From WGMK01 sp046047315 (lineage in GTDB: Bacteria; Hydrogenedentota; Hydrogenedentia; Hydrogenedentales; JAEUWI01), in assembly GCA_046047315.1 (NCBI GenBank), contig JBJOID010000276.1:1-26968 (forward strand): a stretch of DNA of 26,968 nt, read 5' to 3'. The position numbers and the translations under genes were made by a program. This document shows, piece by piece, positions 20,373 to 26,968 of the stretch (positions are counted from its first letter, which is position 1; every line of letters begins with the position of its first letter). Under the pieces are notes generated by a model, which did no database searches, had not been told where the DNA came from, and was given only the letters and a program-made list of their open reading frames with translations.

Positions 20373-23219
20373 TCACGGCGGGGCAATCTTGATGGTGAAG
20401 CTCATCTCATTGTTTATCCTCAACTGGGCCTCGTGGTCGTTGTCCCGGCGATAGCCCATCTGACGCTGGGCATGGCCGCGCAGGTCTTCCGGCAGCAGCT
20501 CAAGGAATCGGGTCTTGTCCTCTGGCAGCGTGCCACCGTGCAGGGCGGCATGCCGCCGCAGCGCCAGCATCCCGCGCTGGAGGATGTGCCAACGCAGGGA
20601 GGACATGGCATGGGGATAGCCCCACTGGTGACTCCAATAGGCCGCGCTCTCGACATGGGGTGCCGGCCAGCGCAACGCGGTGAGTGGCGCGAGGAAGGGG
20701 GCGGGCCGATGGGTGTACCAGTCCACGCGCTGCTGTTGTAACGCCCAGGCCTGCCGTTGCACCAGCCCTGCGGCAGCCAGCTGGTCCCAGCGCTGTATGC
20801 CCAGCGTCCGGTACCAGAAGCACCACGCGGGCGAGAGTGGCCATGCGAAGCTGTCTAGGTTGGGATACGCGCGCGCATCGGCCAGGTCTTGCGCCAGCCA
20901 GGCGGCCACCGGCGCCAGATTCGGCAGGCCCGGCAGATGCGCTTCAATGCGCGCCAGTTGCTCCGGCGTGAACCAGGCCTGCGACAGCACGTCGTTCAGT
21001 TCATGGAGGATCACTATCCCGAGAGCCCCGTCGGGTCGCGCCGGGTAGGGTTTCGCGGCGCAGGCTTCCGCCACGTGGAGCGCCGCCTCGATGGGACGCA
21101 TCGCCGCTTCCGGGTCGGCATTCTGCGCCAAGGCCTGCGCCTGGGAGAGCAACCCGGTGACAGCGGTATGCAGACAGTCGAGCCCCTCTTCATCCTCCAG
21201 GGTCAGGCCCGGAGGCAGATTGTTGGGATCTTCCGCCGCATGCAGGATGCGGTTGGCCGCCTCGTTCAACATTGCCTCCGTCGCACGCAGTTGTCGCCGC
21301 GGCCACCACCATTCAGGCTGGTCGAAGGAACGGCTGAAACCGCTCCGGTCTTGTTCGGGCATGGCCTCGATGGCTTCCCGCAACCCGCCTCCAGCGGCGA
21401 CGGCGTGCAGCAGCACCGCCATGTTCGCGGTGCGTTCGTTCCAGGGTGCGCGTGACAAGGCGGACTCCGCGCCGCTCAAGCCAACGTGGGCCGCACGAGC
21501 CAGCGCCGCGTGATGCCAGCTCAGCAAGAGCAGCGCCGCAGCCGCCGCCAGCCCGAGACGCCGCAGCGCCCGCGCCCATTCACGACGAAAGGCCAGCCCC
21601 GCGTCGAGCAGGCGCGGCCAATGCGTGCCGCTGCGCCGCAAATGAAACTCGAGCGGCGCCCCGGCGATCGCGATGACGGGCAGGGCGGCAAGGCCGGCCA
21701 GCGCCCAAAGCTCCTCCTGCCTCATGTACATGTCTGCAAGCGACGCGAGTGTGGTTAAGGGGATCAGGCACAGCAGCGGCAGCAACGCACCGGGACGCAG
21801 CAGGCCCGCGCGCAGACCAAGCAGTAGGTTCGCCAGCAGGATCATCGCGACGGTAATTCTTGCCGCATGGAAAGACAGCGTGTCGAATTCCATGAGGTGA
21901 AACTGCGAGAGGATGAATATCGCCAAGCCGCCGCCGGCGAGGACGAGGGCCGTGACCCGGTTGAAGAGCAATCCTGCGCACCAGGCCACCAGCGGGATCA
22001 CCAAGACGATGAGTATTTCATTATGCGCGTCCAGTAGTACATGCCAAATATTATAATATGGATATATTGCTTCTAGCTGCATGTCGACTCCGTAAGCGGG
22101 ACGAAGGAGCAGCAGCAAAGGCCAGAGCAATGCCGCAACCAGCACGGGAGCAAGCAGCGCCTTGGCGACGCTTCGGGCCTGCATGCCCATGCGCGCGCGG
22201 GCGATGAGCGCAGGATGCACAGGGCGCGTCACCAGAAAACGCCCTTCGGGCCGGCGGTAGAGCAGATGGTCGAGCGCGGCAAGGATCAGCGCGAGGCCGA
22301 CTGCAATCGCGGGTAGAAAGCGAATGGCATCAAGAAAGTTCGTGGCGAACAAATGCGAGAGGTGGTCGTGCTCCAAATAATTGGCAACCTGCACGCCAAA
22401 GAGGCCGAGGGCGACGATGGCAGTGGCCGTGGGCAGGGCCCCGCCAAAGCGACGCGTCTCATACCAGCGCTGTGCTTCGAGGGGAGTGTTGAACGCAGGG
22501 AGCTCACGCACGCGGGCATAGCGGCCGCGCGAACGCGCCATCCCCAGCGCCATGCGGCCCCGGGCCTGCCGGCGCAGCAGGTGCGACAGCGCCACCCCGC
22601 CCAGCCCCAAGAGCAAAGCCGGTGGCGTGAGCATCCAGAGCAAGCCGCCGTGCCATTCCGCAATGCGCCCCGCCACGAACATCACCGCCGCGAGCACGGC
22701 GAAGAGGGCCAGGGCGGCGGCGCGCTCGCCCCACACGCCCGCCACGGAAACGGCGCCATATAGCAGCATGAACGCGCAGAGAAAGCCCGCCGTGCCGAGG
22801 GAGGGAAGCCCGGCCAACTGGTCAGGCGGAAAGAACCACACGTGGATGCTGAGCGCGGTGTATACGGCCGCGCCGCCCAGCAACGCGCGCAGTGGCAGGG
22901 CGCTGAGCGTCAGCGCCCGGCGCGGCACCGGCAGCCGCAACAGGCGCGGGCCGGGGCTCAGCCGCACTTCGAGGCGGCGGTCGGGATGGCAGAGCAGCAC
23001 CAGCGACAGGAGCACGACGAGCCCGCCCGCATACCACCCGGCGAGGTCGGTGAATTCATCGTCGCGCATGCCGAGGGCGAGGCGGCACCATGCGTGCAGG
23101 CCGAGGTCGGCCAGTCCCATCGCCAGGGGCAGCAACAGCGACGGGCGCGCCATGCGCCATTGTTCCCACAGCAGTGCAGCGAGGGGGCCGCCGAGGGGCT
23201 TGATGTCGCGCGAGCGCAT
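20373..23219 (-). CDS. Large ABC-2-like permease with C-terminal extracytoplasmic domain
   Basis: The 948-residue protein is the membrane partner of the ATPase gene just upstream. The region 1-545 has about a dozen hydrophobic helices in two halves separated by a polar loop near 215-250. That suggests two fused ABC-2 permease units. After a last helix near 550-565 comes a soluble region of about 370 residues rich in Trp and Pro (GFSRSFDQPEWWWP, FAWPLSPAWCFWY). It ends with an ALRRHAALHGGTLPEDKTRF stretch resembling the 'aLerYRlehG.yPe.L..LvP' segment of several planctomycete-type membrane proteins. Ordinary YtrC/D-type permeases are less than half this size. Substrate is unknown; export or lipid-linked functions are possible. 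GGGAGGAA overlaps the ATPase stop, and only 2 bp separate the two genes. Confidence 0.78.
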   Translation of the reverse strand: MRSRDIKPLGGPLAALLWEQWRMARPSLLLPLAMGLADLGLHAWCRLALGMRDDEFTDLAGWYAGGLVVLLSLVLLCHPDRRLEVRLSPGPRLLRLPVPRRALTLSALPLRALLGGAAVYTALSIHVWFFPPDQLAGLPSLGTAGFLCAFMLLYGAVSVAGVWGERAAALALFAVLAAVMFVAGRIAEWHGGLLWMLTPPALLLGLGGVALSHLLRRQARGRMALGMARSRGRYARVRELPAFNTPLEAQRWYETRRFGGALPTATAIVALGLFGVQVANYLEHDHLSHLFATNFLDAIRFLPAIAVGLALILAALDHLLYRRPEGRFLVTRPVHPALIARARMGMQARSVAKALLAPVLVAALLWPLLLLLRPAYGVDMQLEAIYPYYNIWHVLLDAHNEILIVLVIPLVAWCAGLLFNRVTALVLAGGGLAIFILSQFHLMEFDTLSFHAARITVAMILLANLLLGLRAGLLRPGALLPLLCLIPLTTLASLADMYMRQEELWALAGLAALPVIAIAGAPLEFHLRRSGTHWPRLLDAGLAFRREWARALRRLGLAAAAALLLLSWHHAALARAAHVGLSGAESALSRAPWNERTANMAVLLHAVAAGGGLREAIEAMPEQDRSGFSRSFDQPEWWWPRRQLRATEAMLNEAANRILHAAEDPNNLPPGLTLEDEEGLDCLHTAVTGLLSQAQALAQNADPEAAMRPIEAALHVAEACAAKPYPARPDGALGIVILHELNDVLSQAWFTPEQLARIEAHLPGLPNLAPVAAWLAQDLADARAYPNLDSFAWPLSPAWCFWYRTLGIQRWDQLAAAGLVQRQAWALQQQRVDWYTHRPAPFLAPLTALRWPAPHVESAAYWSHQWGYPHAMSSLRWHILQRGMLALRRHAALHGGTLPEDKTRFLELLPEDLRGHAQRQMGYRRDNDHEAQLRINNEMSFTIKIAPP

Positions 23220-23221
23220 GG

Positions 23222-24142
23222 CTATTCCTCCCGGCCGCGCAGGCCGCGGCCCATGCCCACGCGCGCCACGAAGATGTCTTCAAGCGACACCGCGCCGCGC
23301 TCAATCACCCGCGCGCCCATTGCGGCGAGTTCGGCCTCGGCGGCGCCGGGGTCGCCCGCGCCGAGGAGCGTCCATTCGTGGGGACCGCCTTCGGCCGAGA
23401 GGATGCCCGCGGCCTTGGGCGCGCCGGGCCGGGCCTCGGCGAACTGCGCCACCATGCGGAAGTGTTGCCCGCGCACCGCGTCGAGCGGGCCGTCGAGCAC
23501 GAGCTTTCCCTGGTGCACCAGCGCCACGGTGTCGGCGAGGCGCTCGACTTCATCGAGGAAATGCGAGGAGAAGAGCACGGTGCGGCCCTCGTCGGCCACG
23601 GTGCGCACGATGGCGCCGAGGATGTCGCGCCGCACCACGGGGTCGAGCCCGGAGGAGGGTTCGTCGAGAATGAGCAGTTCGGGCTTGTAGGCCAGGGCGA
23701 TCAAGAGCCCGGCCTGTGCCCGCTGCCCGCGCGACAGCGTGCCCACCTTGGCGTTCAAATCGAGCCCGAAGAGATCGAGGTATTCGTCGGCAAGGTCGTC
23801 GTCCCAGCCGGGATAGAAGGACCGCGTGTAGCGGATCACTTCCCAGAGTTTCATCCAGTCCGGCAGGTCGCGGTCTTCGCTCAGGTATCCAATGCGTGAA
23901 AGCACACCCGGCGGGTCGGCTACCGGGTCGCGCCCGAATACGCGCACGCTACCCGCCGTGGGCACGATCAGTCCCAGCAGGTGCTTGATGAGCGTGGTTT
24001 TGCCCGCGCCGTTCTCCCCCACCAGCCCAAACACGCAGCCGCGCGGGATGCTCAGGCTCACGCCGTTCAGCGCGTGGTGCCGGCCAAAGCGGCGGGTCAG
24101 GTTCTGCACGCTGACGACGGTGTCCGTTGCGATGATGCTCAT
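23222..24142 (-). CDS. ABC transporter ATPase (YtrB/CcmA-like)
   Basis: From the ATG at 24142 the protein has 306 residues. It has Walker A GENGAGKTT (42-50), a Q-loop-like stretch IGYLSEDRDLPDWM, the signature LSRGQ (136-140) in place of LSGGQ, Walker B LLILDE (156-161), D-loop SGLDP and the switch His in FSSHFLDEVERLAD. A C-terminal extension of about 85 residues, AEARPGAPKAAG to the end, is typical of ATPases paired with ABC-2 permeases. It powers the large permease downstream. Its ATG shares the ATGA overlap with the GntR stop, which shows tight translational coupling. The frame continues upstream to 24610, but that part merely shadows the regulator gene. Confidence 0.93.
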   Translation of the reverse strand: MSIIATDTVVSVQNLTRRFGRHHALNGVSLSIPRGCVFGLVGENGAGKTTLIKHLLGLIVPTAGSVRVFGRDPVADPPGVLSRIGYLSEDRDLPDWMKLWEVIRYTRSFYPGWDDDLADEYLDLFGLDLNAKVGTLSRGQRAQAGLLIALAYKPELLILDEPSSGLDPVVRRDILGAIVRTVADEGRTVLFSSHFLDEVERLADTVALVHQGKLVLDGPLDAVRGQHFRMVAQFAEARPGAPKAAGILSAEGGPHEWTLLGAGDPGAAEAELAAMGARVIERGAVSLEDIFVARVGMGRGLRGREE

Positions 24143-24540
24143 GACCGGTCTCCCTTCCCTTCGCGGCGCAGGGCTTCCGCGCGCGTGTCCAGCAGCTCGC
24201 GCACTTCGTCGTGCGTGAAGTTGAGTTGATGGGCCTTGGCCAGCAGGCCGTCCACCTGCTCGGTGAGCAGGCGCAGGCGTTCGCGCCGCGCCAGCGGCGA
24301 CACGCCCTCGGCCACCACGGTGCCCGCCCCCACGCGCGACGCCACCACCCCCGCCGCCTCGAGATCGCGGTAGGCCCGCGCCACGGTGTTGGGGTTCACC
24401 AGCAATTCCTCCGCGAGCGCGCGGATGGGCGGCATGGCGTCGCCGGGCTTCAGCCGCCCCGACGCCACCAGGAATTCCACCTGCGCCACGATCTGCGCGT
24501 AGATGGGCGTGCCCGATTTCGGATCCACTTTGAGTTTCAT
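24139..24540 (-). CDS. GntR-family repressor, YtrA subfamily
   Basis: The 133-residue protein has an N-terminal winged helix (about 8-75). The recognition helix is in LAEELLVNPNTVARAYRDLE and is followed by the wing GVVASRVGAGTVV. Only a short all-helical tail of about 50 residues follows, which defines the YtrA subfamily, where there is no large ligand domain and the tail dimerises. YtrA-type genes are usually first in ABC transporter operons and repress them until an envelope or antibiotic signal; the effector here is unknown. The operon context (GntR, ATPase, permease with 4-nt overlap and 2-bp gap) and the palindrome over its own -10 box fit autoregulation. The ribosome site is weak (GAGG, 24551-24548). 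Confidence 0.92.
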   Translation of the reverse strand: MKLKVDPKSGTPIYAQIVAQVEFLVASGRLKPGDAMPPIRALAEELLVNPNTVARAYRDLEAAGVVASRVGAGTVVAEGVSPLARRERLRLLTEQVDGLLAKAHQLNFTHDEVRELLDTRAEALRREGKGDRS

Positions 24541-24557
24541 GGCCCAGCCTCGAAGAA

Positions 24558-24577
24558 TGTATTAACAATTTAATACA
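24558..24577 (-). promoter_or_regulatory. Palindromic operator overlapping the GntR-ABC promoter
   Basis: A perfect 8-bp inverted repeat TGTATTAA/TTAATACA (24558-24565 and 24570-24577) has a 4-bp centre. It covers the -10 hexamer of the operon promoter and most of the region where RNA polymerase would melt DNA. GntR-type repressors bind such symmetric sites, so this is the likely YtrA-type operator for autoregulation. Confidence 0.72.
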
Positions 24578-24595
24578 ATCTGGCGCGCCTGTCAA
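24567..24595 (-). promoter_or_regulatory. Sigma-70-type promoter of the GntR-ABC operon
   Basis: Minus-strand TTGACA (24595-24590), a perfect -35, and TAAATT (24572-24567) are separated by exactly 17 bp. The transcript start would be near 24560, about 20 bp upstream of the ATG. The region stands out as AT-rich within GC-rich DNA. Confidence 0.78.
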
Positions 24596-24635
24596 GGGGG
24601 GTCTTTTCACAAAGGGATGTGAAAGCGGCGATGGA

Positions 24636-25823
24636 TTAGAGCGCGTCGCCGGCAGCGACGGCGGAGGCCCAGGCCCATTGGAAGTTGTAGCCGCCGAGCC
24701 AGCCGGTCACGTCGACCACTTCGCCGATGAAGAAAAGCCCGGGCGCATGGCGCGCTTCCATGGTCTTGGGGGACAGGGCGCGGGTGTCTACGCCGCCCCG
24801 GGTAACCTCGGCCTTGGCGTAGCCTTCGGTCCCGGCGATGGGAATGCGCCAGCCCTGCCAGTGCCGGGCCATGTCGCGCAGCGCGGCGTCGGGGGTTTCG
24901 CCAAGCGGGCGCGACCAGGCATGCGCTTCGCAGAGGCGCTGGGCCAGCCGTGCGGGCACCTTGGCGGAAAGCAGCGACGCGGGCGCGGAGCGGGGATGGC
25001 GACGCTTCTCGGCAATGAGCTGCTCCGCGAAGCCGTGTTCCGAGAAGAGGTTAAGCGAGAGGTCGTCCCCTGGGTTCCAATAGGAGGACACTTGGAGAAT
25101 GGCGGGGCCGCTGAGACCGCGATGGGTGATGAGGACGTTCTCGTCGAAGGAGATGCCGCCGCAGGTGGCGCGCGCCGGGAAGGCAATGCCGGACAGATCG
25201 GCGTAGGCGGCGAGGTCTTGCGGGGCCAGGGTGAGCGGCACCAGCGCGGGGGCGCAGGGCAGCACCGGCACGTCGAAGGTGCGGGCGATGCGGTAGCCGA
25301 GGTCGCTCGCGCCGAGCTTGGGGATGGACAGCCCGCCCGTGGCCACCACCACCGCGCTTGCGCGGAGCGTGCCCTGGGCTGTTTCGACAAGGTAGTCGTC
25401 CACGCGGCTGACGCCCCGCACGGCACAGCCCACGCGAATCTCCACGCCCGCCTCGCGGCAGTCGCCCAGCAACGCGTCGATGAGGGCCTGCGCGGATCCG
25501 TCGCAGAAAAGCTGGCCCAGCTTTTTCTCGTGATAGGCGATACCATGGCTTTCGACATACGCGACGAAATCGCGCGGGGTATAGCGCGCGAGCGCGGAAT
25601 GGCAGAAGCGCGGGTTGCTGGAGAGGTAGCGCTTCGGGTCGGCGTGCAGGTTGGTGAAATTGCAGCGGCCTCCCCCGGAGATGCGTATCTTGCGGCCCAC
25701 GGCGTCGTTGTGTTCGAGCAGCAGCACGCGCCTTCCCCGGCGCGCCGCCGTGAGGGCGCACATCAGCCCGGCCGCGCCGCCGCCGAGGATGATCGCGTCG
25801 TGGGGTGGGGTGGTTGGGTGCAT
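24636..25823 (-). CDS. BaiN/HI0933-family FAD-dependent oxidoreductase
   Basis: The 395-residue cytosolic flavoprotein begins with the dinucleotide-binding motif AIILGGGAAGLMCAL (10-24). It then has GRKIRISGGGRCNFTN, the family signature near 43-58, VVVATGGLSIPKLGASDLGY, LITHRGLSGPAILQ, and the C-terminal GEVVDVTGWLGGYNFQWAWASA that closes the FAD site. This is the YhiN/HI0933 (TIGR00275-type) family. Some members reduce bile-acid-like enones or act on unsaturated sterol-type substrates, but for most the reaction is unknown. It is read 28 bp after the lipoprotein phosphodiesterase gene and is probably in the same transcript. No strong ribosome site precedes the ATG; no alternative start preserves the FAD motif better. 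Confidence 0.92.
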   Translation of the reverse strand: MHPTTPPHDAIILGGGAAGLMCALTAARRGRRVLLLEHNDAVGRKIRISGGGRCNFTNLHADPKRYLSSNPRFCHSALARYTPRDFVAYVESHGIAYHEKKLGQLFCDGSAQALIDALLGDCREAGVEIRVGCAVRGVSRVDDYLVETAQGTLRASAVVVATGGLSIPKLGASDLGYRIARTFDVPVLPCAPALVPLTLAPQDLAAYADLSGIAFPARATCGGISFDENVLITHRGLSGPAILQVSSYWNPGDDLSLNLFSEHGFAEQLIAEKRRHPRSAPASLLSAKVPARLAQRLCEAHAWSRPLGETPDAALRDMARHWQGWRIPIAGTEGYAKAEVTRGGVDTRALSPKTMEARHAPGLFFIGEVVDVTGWLGGYNFQWAWASAVAAGDAL

Positions 25824-25851
25824 GGGAAACAGGGGCGCGCTGCTGGCGGGA

Positions 25852-26784
25852 CTATTGCGCGGGGTTCGTCAGGGCGGCGCGGCATTCACGGGGAAAATCC
25901 GTGATGATGGCGTTCACGCCCATGGTGGCGAAGTGGCGCATGTCCGCGGGTTCGTTCACCGTGTAGACGGCCACGGTCTTGCCCGCTTCCTGCAGGCGCG
26001 CGAGGCGTTCCGGGGTGAGGCTGCCCTTGGAGACATTGACGCCCTCGACCCCGATGAGCAGCCCAAAGGCGGCCACGAGATCGAAGTGGGCGGGGTTTTC
26101 CTTGTCGTCCGACAGGAGCAGTTCCGTGCGGATATCCGGCGCTTCCACGCGCGCGATGAAGCATTGCAGCGGCGAGAAGGACTGGATGACCACGCGTCGC
26201 TCCATCCGCTTGGCGCGAATGTCCGCGATGCACGCGCGGGTGAGTTCCATCGAGCGCGTGTCGAAGGTGGCGGCAAGGGCGAGCAGTTCGTCGCGCAGGG
26301 TGTCGGTGAGCGTGGTCTCGCCCACGGAAGCCTGGACCAGCGCGGCCGACGCCGCGCCATCGCCCGCCTGCGACTTGATCTCCACGTAGACCCCGCAGTC
26401 CTCGGTGGCCACATCCAGCGACTGCGCCAACGTGGGAATGCGCTCGGCGGAGAAGTCCGCGCTGAACCAGCTCCCCACGTCATGCTGCTGCGCCTCGGCC
26501 AGGGTCAGGTCCGCGATGTTCACCTTCAGCCCCGCCGTCTTCTCCAGGTCCGCGTCGTGCAATATTGCCACCTGGCCGTCCTTCGTCAGGTGGCAGTCCA
26601 GCTCGAAGAAATCCGCGCCCGACTCCGTGGCCAGCCGGAAGGCCGCCAGCGTGTTTTCCGGCGCATGCCCGCTCGCCCCCCGGTGCGCGATGATGGTCGG
26701 GACCGTGGCCGGAAGCGGCGAAGGCGATTGCGTGGCGCAACCGTGGAAGATGGCAGCAAGGACAAGGGGTATCAAGAATCGCAT
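25852..26784 (-). CDS. Glycerophosphodiester phosphodiesterase, exported (probable lipoprotein)
   Basis: The ATG at 26784 with GGAG 8 nt upstream gives 310 residues; the longer frame from 26853 would put a basic tail before the signal peptide and is rejected. A short hydrophobic leader ends at Cys16 (FHGC), an imperfect lipobox. The GDPD TIM barrel follows. IAHRGASGHAPENTLAAF has catalytic His34 and Arg35, FELDCHLTKDG has metal ligands Glu61 and Asp63, and VAILHDADLEKTAG has His76. The barrel goes on to VYVEIKSQ, VIQSFSPLQCF, VAVYTVNEPADM and NAIITDFP. It hydrolyses glycerophosphodiesters to glycerol-3-phosphate and an alcohol such as choline or ethanolamine. The middle (about 150-200) carries a longer insertion than in GlpQ/UgpQ. 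It is followed by the flavoprotein gene. Confidence 0.92.
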   Translation of the reverse strand: MRFLIPLVLAAIFHGCATQSPSPLPATVPTIIAHRGASGHAPENTLAAFRLATESGADFFELDCHLTKDGQVAILHDADLEKTAGLKVNIADLTLAEAQQHDVGSWFSADFSAERIPTLAQSLDVATEDCGVYVEIKSQAGDGAASAALVQASVGETTLTDTLRDELLALAATFDTRSMELTRACIADIRAKRMERRVVIQSFSPLQCFIARVEAPDIRTELLLSDDKENPAHFDLVAAFGLLIGVEGVNVSKGSLTPERLARLQEAGKTVAVYTVNEPADMRHFATMGVNAIITDFPRECRAALTNPAQ

Positions 26785-26842
26785 GGCGAAAGCTCCGAAT
26801 CGGGGTGCCCTCATCCTACCATTGAAGGATGCCGCGACACGC

Positions 26843-26901
26843 ACCTCCGGCATCCTGCCGGAGGTCCCAATCTTGTTACACCGCTCCTGCGGTGTAACAA
26901 G
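26843..26901. repeat. Two adjacent perfect hairpins
   Basis: The first stem is 10 bp (26843-26852 with 26856-26865, 3-nt loop TCC) and the second 13 bp (26872-26884 with 26889-26901, 4-nt loop TCCT). They are six bases apart and lie between the gene ending at 26924 and the phosphodiesterase start, on the same strand as both. Neither has a T tract on either strand, so simple intrinsic termination is unlikely. They may be REP-like elements or an RNA-stability structure. Confidence 0.6.
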
Positions 26902-26923
26902 GAAATCTGACGCTCTGTGAAAA

Positions 26924-26968
26924 TTAAGGAGCCCAATCGAACCAGTCGAAGATGCTCGATAGGTCGAT
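26924..26968 (-). CDS. C-terminal end of an unidentified gene cut by the window edge
   Basis: Reading the minus strand from the window edge gives 14 residues, IDLSSIFDWFDWAP, then TAA at 26926-26924. The acidic/Trp-rich end is compatible with the tail of an exported or surface protein, but nothing more can be said. A frame this short at the edge could be chance. No other gene start occurs between 26785 and 26924. Confidence 0.35.
   Translation of the reverse strand: MDLSSIFDWFDWAP

Noticed and set aside
24143..24610. N-terminal extension of the ABC ATPase frame
   Set aside because: It is an out-of-frame reading of the GntR gene; the ATGA overlap gives the natural start.
24605..24624. Hairpin TTTCACA/TGTGAAA after the flavoprotein gene as a terminator
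   Set aside because: Short AT-rich stem and no T tract on the minus strand; termination not supported.
1..26968. CRISPR array, insertion sequence, prophage or toxin-antitoxin pair
   Set aside because: No evenly spaced direct repeats, transposase, integrase or phage structural motifs, and no paired small genes with known toxin signatures were found.

Overview
The window is GC-rich, gene-dense DNA from a free-living, Gram-negative-like bacterium. Several features point to the Hydrogenedentota (Candidatus Hydrogenedentes) or a neighbouring Planctomycetes/Lentisphaerae-type lineage. These are a secreted beta-helix protein ending in a Gly/Glu-rich 'EGE' linker plus a tandem EF-hand-like module, a second secreted protein with a type I dockerin, a Tat-exported Gfo/Idh/MocA oxidoreductase, a one-gene sulfatase, and a fucose-isomerase-like enzyme. 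The lineage is inferred from protein style only; no rRNA is present. No phage, IS element or CRISPR array was seen.

Layout. 1-582: start of a ZnuA-like zinc-binding lipoprotein gene (minus, cut by the window edge), divergent from a Fur-family (probably Zur) regulator. 638-1109: tRNA operon Thr(TGT)-Tyr(GTA)-Gly(TCC) on the minus strand, with a promoter and a strong intrinsic terminator. 1140-4989: minus-strand genes for a Gfo/Idh oxidoreductase, a flagellar-rod-like small protein, a fucose-isomerase-like protein and a single-domain HPt protein. 5144-5914: a plus-strand methyltransferase of the phosphoethanolamine N-methyltransferase type known from Plasmodium, nematodes and plants.

5932-13881: a minus-strand surface-glycan operon. 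In transcription order it holds a priming polyprenyl-phosphate sugar phosphotransferase, the beta-helix/EGE protein (14-nt overlap), a GT-C glycosyltransferase fused to TPRs, and a second GT-C glycosyltransferase. 14185-16068: rmlB-rmlA, the first two steps of dTDP-rhamnose synthesis, without rmlC or rmlD. 16171-16308: a nested inverted-repeat element. 16363-18185: a secreted dockerin protein gene directly upstream of ruvB. 18345-20345: plus-strand membrane/PH-like protein and a sulfatase. 20373-24595: a GntR(YtrA-type)-ABC ATPase-giant permease operon with a good sigma-70 promoter and a perfect palindromic operator. 24636-26784: a BaiN/HI0933-type flavoprotein and a lipoprotein glycerophosphodiester phosphodiesterase. 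The last bases hold the C-terminal end of another minus-strand gene.

The main theme is the cell surface: the priming transferase and the two GT-C enzymes could build a lipid-linked glycan, rmlAB supplies a dTDP-sugar, and the beta-helix and dockerin proteins are exported. Sulfatase, fucose-isomerase-like and Gfo/Idh genes in the same window would suit use of sulfated, deoxyhexose-rich polysaccharides, but they are not in one operon and that link is an inference. The most unusual items are the eukaryote-like phosphoethanolamine methyltransferase with Tyr where the characterised enzyme has its catalytic His, the duplicated C-terminal module of the beta-helix protein, the 948-residue permease with a large C-terminal domain, and the nested palindromic element upstream of rmlB.
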